Below, piece by piece: positions 1-9,000 of a stretch of 64,000 nt of DNA. Source of the stretch: Pseudomonas sp. S37 (GTDB lineage Bacteria > Pseudomonadota > Gammaproteobacteria > Pseudomonadales > Pseudomonadaceae); the NCBI RefSeq assembly GCF_016658545.1, contig NZ_JACVZC010000002.1, forward strand, positions 62,001 to 126,000, read 5' to 3'. The notes beneath the pieces were generated by a model that was not told the DNA's origin, searched no databases, and saw only the letters and a program-made list of their open reading frames with translations. The stretch's first letter is position 1. Every line of letters starts with the position of its first letter. A program made the translations under genes and the position numbers.

Positions 1-3000
1 CTCGCTTGGCGCAACCGGCGGGGTGATGTCTGGCGCGGCGACTTGCACTGGCAGCGACGAAACGCCGTTGCCGTCGATGGCCACCACGTCCAGCAGTTCG
101 CCATTGGCCTGGGCCGGGTCGAGGGTGACGGTAAAGCTGCCATCGGCACCTGCGACGACACTGCCAACCAATGTGCCATTGGCATCATGCACTTCCACGC
201 GGGTACCAGCAGGCGCGGTACCGCTGATGCTGCTGCCGTCTTCGGCGACCACCAGGTCGCTCGGGCTGGCCGGGGCAGTGGTGGCAGGTACTTCGAACTG
301 CAGTGCCTCGGAGGCATTGCCGCTCGGGTCGGTCTGCACCAGGCTCAATTGCTCGCCAGGTTGCACGGCAGGGTCGAGGTCGATGAGGAAGGTGCCGTTG
401 GCGGCGACCACACCAGTGCCGATTACGGTGTCATTGGCATCGCGTACTTCGACGGTGGCGCCGGCTTCGCCGCGACCGCTCAGGGCCAGGCCATCGGCGC
501 CGACCACGATGTTGCTGACGGCGGTGGGTGGGGTGATGTCCGGGGCGGTGAACTCCAGCGGTGCCGAGCTGTTGCCGGCGGCGTCGACCACACGGATGTC
601 CAGCGCCTCGCCGTTGGCCTGGGCAGGCGCCAGGGTGATGCTGAACAGGCCATCAGCACCGACCAGGCCGCTGCCGATGACTGTACCGGTGGCATCACGC
701 ACTTGCACGGTGGCGCCAGGTTCGCCACGGCCGCTAAAGGTGACACCGTCGGCCAGGGCCAGCTCGGTTGGCTGGGTCGGGGCCTGCAGGTCGGGGGTGG
801 TGACCGAGCCTGGTTGCGAAACGTTACCGGCGGCGTCGGTCAGGGTGACTTGCAGGGTGCTGCCATCATTGACGGCCGGGTTAAGGGTAAGGGTGAAGGT
901 GCCGTCCGGGTTGACGGTGCCGTTGGCAATCACATTGCCTGCGCCGTCGCGTACCTGAACGGTGGCACCTGCCTCGCCACGGCCGCTCAACTGGCTGCCG
1001 GCCTGGCCGACCAGCAGGCCGGTCGGGGCTTCCGGTGGCGTGGTGTCGCCACCGTCGATGTCCGGTGCAGTGACGCTGCCGGCGGTGGAGGCATTGCCGG
1101 CGGCATCGGTGGCGGTTACTTGCAACACCTCGCCATTCACTTGTGGCGGGTCGAGGGTGATGCTGAAGCTGCCGGTGGCGCCCACCACCACGGTGCCGAG
1201 CACGGTGGTGCCGTCGGCGGCCAGCACGCGCACGGTGCTGCCCGCTTCGGCGCGGCCGGTGACCACGCTGCCGTCGGCACTGATGACCAGCTCGCTTGGG
1301 GCAACCGGTGGGGTGATGTCCGGCGCTGTGACTTGTACTGGCAGCGACGAGGTGCCGTTGCCGTCGATGGCCACCACGTCCAGCAGTTCGCCATTGGCCT
1401 GGGCCGGGTCGAGGGTGACGGTAAAGCTGCCATCGGCACCTGTTACGACACTGCCAATCAGCGTGCCGTTGGCGTCATGCACTTCCACGCGGGTACCGGC
1501 TGGTGCGGTACCGCTGATGCTGCTGCCGTCTTCGGCGACCACCAGGTCGCTCGGGCTGGCCGGGGCAGTGGTGGCGGGTACTTCGAACTGCAGTGCCTCG
1601 GAGGCATTGCCGCTCGGGTCGGTCTGCACCAGGCTCAGTTGCTCGCCAGGCTGCACGGCCGGGTCGAGGTCGATGAGGAAGGTACCGTTGGCCGCGACCA
1701 CACCCGTGCCGATCACGGTGCCATTGGCATCGCGTACTTCGACGGTGGCGCCGGCTTCGCCGCGACCGCTCAGGGCCAGGCCATCAGCGCCGACCACGAT
1801 GTTGCTGACAGCGGTCGGTGGGGTGATGTCAGGGGCGGTGAACTCCAGCGGTGCCGAGGTGTTGCCGGCGGCATCCACCAGGCGCACATCCAGCGCCTCG
1901 CCGTTGGCCTGGGCGGGCGACAGGGACAGGCTGAACAGCCCGTCGGCACCGACGATGGCGGTACCGATCACGGTACCGGCGGCATCGCGCACCTGCACGC
2001 TAGCACCCGGTTCGCCGCGGCCGTTGAAGGTGACGCCATTGAGCAGCACCAGGTCGGTAGGCTGCGCAGGCGGTTGCAGGTCTGGCGAGGTCACCGAGCC
2101 AGGTTGCGAAACGTTGCCGGCGGCGTCGGTCAGGGTGACTTGCAGGGCACTGCCGTCGTTCACGGCCGGGTCCAGGGTGATGGCGAAGCTGCCGTCTGCA
2201 CCTACGGTGCCGGTCGCCAGCACATTGCCCGCCGCATCACGCACTTCTACGTTGGCGCCAGGCTCGCCGCGCCCGCTCAGTTGGCTGCCGGCCAGGCCGA
2301 TGACCAGGTCGGTAGGCGCTGTTGGCGGTGTGGTATCGACACCGTCGAGGTCTGGCGCGGTGACCGCACTGGTCGGTGAGGTATTGCCAGCGGCATCGGT
2401 GGCGGTGGCTTGCAGCACTTCACCGTCTACCTGTGGCGGGTTCAGGTCGATGCTGAACACACCGGTCGGGCCGACCACGGCAGTGCCCAGTTCGCTGCCG
2501 TCGGCGGCAACGATGCGCACGGTGCTGCCGGGCTCGGCGCGGCCGGTTATCACGCTGCCGTCCGCGCTGACCGCCAGCTCACTTGGCGCGGCCGGGGCGG
2601 TGATGTCGGGCGCGGTGATCTGCGTCGGGGTGGAGGAAACGCCATCGGCGTCGATGGCCACTACATTCAGCAGCTCGCCGTTGGCCTGGGCAGGGTTGAG
2701 TTCGATGCTGAAGCTGCCGTCGGCATTGGCGGTGGCGCTGCCGATCAATGCGCCGCTGGCATCGTGTACTTCCACGCGGCTGCCGGCTGGCGCTGTACCG
2801 GTGAGGGTCGTGCCATCGGCATCGATAGTCAGCCCGCTCGGGCTGACGGGGGCGGTGGTCAGCGGCACATCGTATTCGACGGCCACCGACGCGTTGCCGC
2901 TTGGGTCCACCTGCAACAGCGTCAGTTGGTCGCCGGGCTGTACGGCCGGGTCGAGGGTGATCAGGAAGGTGCCGTTGGCGGTGACTACGCCACGGCCCAG

Positions 3001-6000
3001 CAGGTTGCCATCGGCATCGCGCACCTCCACAGAGGCACCGGCTTCGCCGTGGCCACTCAGGGTTGTGCCGCCCGCACCGACCAGGATGTCGCTCACGGCG
3101 TCTGGCGGGGTGATGTCCGGGGCGTTGAATTGCAGCGGTGCGGAGCTGTTGCCGGCGGCATCCACCAGGCGCACGTCGAGCGCTTCGCCGTTGGCCTGCG
3201 CCGGGGCGAGGGTGATGCTGAACAGGCCATCGGCGCCGACCAGGCCACTACCGATAAGGGTGCCGGCGGCGTTGCGCACCTGCACGGTGGCGCCCGGCTC
3301 GCCGCGACCGCTGAAGGTCACGCCATCGGCCAGGGCCAGTTCGCTGGGTTGGGCAGGGGGCAGCAAGTCTGGCGAGGCGACCGAGCCTGGCTGCGAAACG
3401 TTGCCGGCAGCGTCGGTAAGGGTGACTTGCAGGGTGCTGCCGTCTTTCACGGCAGGGTCCAGGGTAACGGCGAAGGTGCCATCTGCACCGACGGTGCCGC
3501 TGGCGATGATGTTGCCAGCAGCATCGCGCACCTGCACGGTGCTGCCAACTTCGCCGCGGCCACTGAGTTGGCTGCCGGCCAGGCCGATGACCAGGTTGGT
3601 CGGGGCCTCCGGTGGCGTGGTATCGCCGCCGTCGATGTCCGGCGCAGTGACCGAACTGGCGGTTGAGGTATTGCCTGCGGCGTCGGAAGCGGTGGCTTGC
3701 AATACCTCGCCGTCCACTTGAGGCGGATTGAGGGTAATGCTGAACACACCGGTGGCACCCACTACCGCAGTGCCAAGCTCAGTGCCATCGGCACCGACGA
3801 TACGCACGGTGCTGCCGGGTTCGGCACGACCAGTCAGTACGGTACCGTCGGCGCTGACAGCCAGGTCGATTGGTGCGGCAGGGGCGGTGATGTCTGGCGC
3901 GGTGATTTGTGCTGGCAGCGAGGAAACGCCGCCGTCATCGATGGCAACCACGTCCAGCAGTTCGCCGTTGGCCTGCGCAGGGTTCAGTTCGATGCTGAAG
4001 CTGCCGTCGGCGTTGGCGATGGCGCTGCCGATCAGGGTGCCGTTGGCATCATGCACTTCCACGCGGCTGCCGGCTGGTGCAGTACCGGTCAGGGTGGTGC
4101 CGTCGGCATCGATGAGCAGGTTGCTTGGGCTGTCCGGGGCAGTGGTCAGCGGAACGTCGTATTCCAGGGCAACCGAAGCGTTGCCGCTTGGGTCGGTCTG
4201 CACCAGGCTCAGCTGGTCGCCAGGTTGAGCAGCCGGGTCGAGGTCGATGAGGAAGGTGCCGTTGGCACCGACCACGCCGGTGCCGATCACATTGCCATCG
4301 GCATCACGCACTTCCACGGTGGCACCCGGTTCACCGCGGCCACTTAGGGCCAGGCCACCGGCGCCGACGACGATGTTGCTGACGGCGTCAGGCGGGGTGA
4401 TGTCTGGTGCATCAAACTGCAGCGGTGCCGAGGTATTGCCGGCAGCGTCGACCACGCGTACGTCCAGTGCTTCGCCATTGGCCTGGGCAGGGCTGAGCGT
4501 GAGGCTGAAGGTGCCGTCTTCATTCACCACGCCCGTGCCGATGACTGTGCCGGCGGCATCGCGGACCTGCACGGTGGCACCCGGTTCGCCGCGACCAGTG
4601 AATGTTACGCCATCTGCCAAGGCCAGGTCGGTTGGCTGCGCTGGCGGCAGCAGGTCTGGTGAGGTTACCGAGCCGGGTGGCGATACATTGCCGGCGGCGT
4701 CGGTGAGGGTGACTTGCAAGGTGCTGCCATCGTTCACGGCAGGGTCCAGGCTGATGGCGAAGCTGCCATCAGCCGCAACGGTGCCGGTGGCCAGTACGTT
4801 ACCGGCGGCATCGCGCACCTGCACGGTCGTGCCCGGCTCGCCACGGCCGCTCAACTGCTGGCCGGCCAGGCCGATGACCAGATCGGTCGGGGCTGCGGGT
4901 GGTGTGGTATCGACGCCGTCGATATCCGGCGCGGTCACCACGCTGGTGGGCGATGTGTTGCCAGCGGCATCGGTTGCCGTGGCTTGCAGCACCTCACCGT
5001 CGACTTGTGGTGGGGCGAGGGCAATGCTGAACACGCCGGTCGGGCCGACCACGGCGGTGCCCAGTTCGGTGCCATCGGCCGCGACGATACGCACGGTGCT
5101 GCCCGGTTCGGCACGGCCGGTGATGACGCTGCCGTCAGCGCTGACCGCCAGCTCGCTGGGTGCGGCGGGGGCGGTGATGTCCGGGGCGGTTATTTGTGCC
5201 GGCAGCGAAGAGACGCCGCCGTCATCGATGGCGACCACGTCCAGCAATTCGCCATTGGCCTGAGGTGGGTTCAGTTCGATGCTGAAGCTGCCGTCGGCGT
5301 TGGCGATGGCGCTGCCAATCAGGACACCGTTGGTGTCATGCACTTCCACGCGGCTGCCGGCGGGTGCAGTACCGGTGAGGGTGGTGCCGTCGGCATCGAT
5401 GGCCAGATTGCTTGGGCTGTCGGGTGCGGTGGTCAGCGGTACGTCGTACTCGACGGCCACGGATGCGTTACCGCTTGGGTCGGTTTGCACCAGGCTCAGT
5501 TGGTCGCCTGGTTGTGCGGCCGGGTCGAGGTCGATCAGGAAGGTGCCATTAGCACCGACCACGCCAGTGCCGATCACATTGCCATCGGCGTCACGCACTT
5601 CGACGGTCGCACCGGGTTCGCCACGGCCGCTCAGGGCCAGGCCACCGGCGCCCACCACGATGTTGCTCACGGCGTCAGGCGGGGTGATATCCGGTGCATC
5701 GAACTGCAGCGGTGCCGAAGTATTGCCGGCAGCGTCGACCAGACGCACGTCCAGCGCTTCACCATTAGCCTGGGCTGGGGACAGGGTGAGGCTGAACAGC
5801 CCGTCGGCGCCGACGATGCCGGTACCGATCAGGTTACCGGCGGCATCACGTACCTGCACGGTAGCGCCAGGTTCGCCGCGACCGGTGAAGGTCACGCCGT
5901 CTGCCAGGGCCAGCTCGGTAGGTTGTTCAGGTGGCAGCAGGTCGGCCGAAGTCACCGAGCCAGGCTGCGACACGTTGCCGGCGGCATCGGTCAGGGTGAC

Positions 6001-9000
6001 TTGCAGGGTACTGCCGTCTTTTACGGCAGGGTCCAGGGTGACAGCAAAAGTGCCATCCGCGCCGACAGTGCCAGTGGCGATGATATTGCCGGCTGCGTCA
6101 CGCACCTGCACGGTAGTACCGGCTTCGCCGCGGCCACTGAGTTGGCTGCCGGCCAGGCCGATCACCAGATCGACCGGGGCATCTGGCGGGGTGGTGTCAC
6201 CGCCGTCGATGTCCGGCGCGGTGACCGAGCTGGCGGTAGAGGTGTTGCCGGCGGCATCGGATGCAGTGGCTTGCAGTACCTCGCCGTCCACTTGAGGCGG
6301 ATTGAGGGTGATGCTGAATACACCGGTGGCACCAACAACGGCAGTGCCAAGCTCGGTGCCATCGGCACCGACGATGCGCACGGTGCTGCCGGGTTCGGCA
6401 CGACCGGTCAGCACGGTACCGTCTGCGCTGACGGCCAGGTCGGTTGGCGCGGCAGGGGCGGTGATGTCCGGGGCGGTGATTTGCGCCGGCAGCGAGGAAA
6501 TGCCGCCGTCATCGATGGCAACCACGTCCAGCAGTTCGCCGTTGGCCTGCGCAGGATTCAGTTCGATGCTGAAGCTGCCATCGGCGTTGGCGATGGCGCT
6601 GCCGATCAGGGTGCCGTTGGCGTCGTGGACTTCAACACGGCTGCCGGCGGGTGCAGTACCGGTGAGGGTGGTGCCGTCGGCATCGATGGCCAGATTGCTT
6701 GGGCTGTCGGGTGCGGTGGTCAGCGGTACGTCGTACTCGACGGCAACAGATGCGTTACCGCTTGGGTCGGTCTGCACCAGGCTCAGTTGGTCGCCTGGTT
6801 GTGCGGCCGGGTCGAGGTCAATCAGGAAGGTGCCATTGGCACCCACCACGCCAGTGCCGATCACATTGCCATTGGCATCACGCACTTCAACGGTGGCACC
6901 CGGTTCACCGCGGCCACTCAGGGCCAGGCCGCCGGCGCCGACGACGATGTTGCTCACGGCGTCAGGCGGGGTGATATCCGGTGCGTCGAATTGCAGCGGT
7001 GCCGAAGTATTGCCGGCCGCATCGACCAGGCGCACGTCCAGTGCTTCGCCGTTGGCCTGGGCAGGGGACAAGGTCAGGCTGAAGCTGCCGTCTTCATTGA
7101 CCACGCCAGAACCGATCAGGTTACCGGCAGCGTCACGCACCTGCACGGTAGCGCCCGGTTCGCCGCGACCGGTGAAGGTCACGCCGTCTGCCAGGGCCAG
7201 GTCGGTGGGTTGAGCTGGCGGCAGCAAGTCAGCCGAGGTGACCGAGCCTGGCTCCGACACGTTGCCGGCAGCGTCAGTCAGGGTCACTTGCAGGGTGCTG
7301 CCGTCTTTTACGGCGGGATCGAGGGTGACAGCAAAGGTGCCATCCGCGCCGACGGTGCCGGTGGCGATGATGTTGCCGGCAGCGTCACGCACCTGCACGG
7401 TGGTACCGGCTTCGCCGCGACCACTGAGTTGGCTGCCGGCCAGGCCGATGACCAGGTCGGTAGGTGCCAGTGGTGGCGTGGTGTCACCACCATCGATATC
7501 CGGAGCGGTGACCGAACTGGCGGTAGAGGTGTTGCCGGCGGCGTCGGACGCGGTGGCTTGCAGTACCTCACCGTCGACTTGAGGCGGATTGAGGGTAATG
7601 CTGAACACGCCGGTGGCACCGACGATGGCAGTGCCCAGTTCGGTGCCATCGGCGCCGACGATGCGCACGGTGCTGCCGGGTTCGGCACGACCAGTCAGTA
7701 CGGTACCGTCTGCGCTGACGGCCAGGTCGGTTGGTGCGGCAGGGGCGGTGATGTCCGGGGCGGTGATTTGCGCGGGCAGCGAAGAGACGCCGCCGTCATC
7801 GATGGCGACCACATCCAGCAGTTCGCCGTTAGCTTGGGCAGGGTTCAGTTCAATGCTGAAGCTGCCGTCGGCATTGGCGATGGCGCTGCCGATCAGGGTG
7901 CCGTTGGCATCATGCACTTCCACGCGGCTGCCAGCTGGTGCAGTACCGGTCAGGGTGGTGCCGTCGGCATCGATGGCCAGATTGCTTGGGCTATCAGGAG
8001 CTGTGGTCAGCGGTACGTCGTACTCGACGGCCACGGAGGCGTTACCGCTTGGGTCGGTCTGCACCAGGCTAAGCTGGTCGCCAGGTTGAGCAGCCGGATC
8101 GAGGTCGATCAGGAAGGTGCCATTGGCACCGACCACGCCAGTGCCGATCACATTGCCATCGGCATCACGCACTTCCACGGTGGCACCCGGTTCGCCACGG
8201 CCGCTCAGGGCCAGGCCACCGGCGCCGACGACGATGTTGCTCACGGCGTCAGGCGGGGTGATGTCTGGTGCATCGAATTGCAGTGGGGCCGAGGTGTTGC
8301 CGGCAGCGTCGATAAGACGCACATCCAGTGCTTCGCCGTTGGCCTGGGCAGGGGACAGGGTGAGGCTGAACAGCCCGTCGGCGCCGACGATACCCGTGCC
8401 AATCAGGGTGCCTGCGGCATCGCGTACTTGTACGGTGGCGCCCGGTTCGCCGCGACCGGTGAAGGTCACGCCATCGGCCAGAGCCAGTTCGGTTGGCTGC
8501 GCTGGCGGCAGCAGGTCGGTCGAGGCGACCGAACCTGGCTGCGACACGTTGCCGGCAGCGTCAGTCAGGGTTACTTGCAGGGTACTGCCATCTTTTACGG
8601 CGGGATCGAGGGTGACAGCAAAGGTGCCATCGGCGCCGACGGTGCCGGTGGCGATGATATTGCCGGCAGCGTCACGCACCTGCACGGTGGTACCGGCTTC
8701 GCCGCGACCACTGAGCTGGCTGCCGGCCAGGCCGATTACCAGGTCGACAGGGGCATCAGGTGGCGTGGTGTCACCACCATCGATATCCGGCGCGGTGACC
8801 GAGCTGGCGGTAGAGGTGTTACCGGCGGCATCGGACGCGGTGGCTTGCAGTACCTCGCCGTCGACTTGAGGCGGATTGAGGGTAATGCTGAACACGCCGG
8901 TGGCACCCACTACTGCAGTGCCAAGCTCAGTGCCATCGGCACCGACGATACGCACGGTGCTGCCGGGTTCGGCACGACCAGTCAGTACGGTACCGTCAGC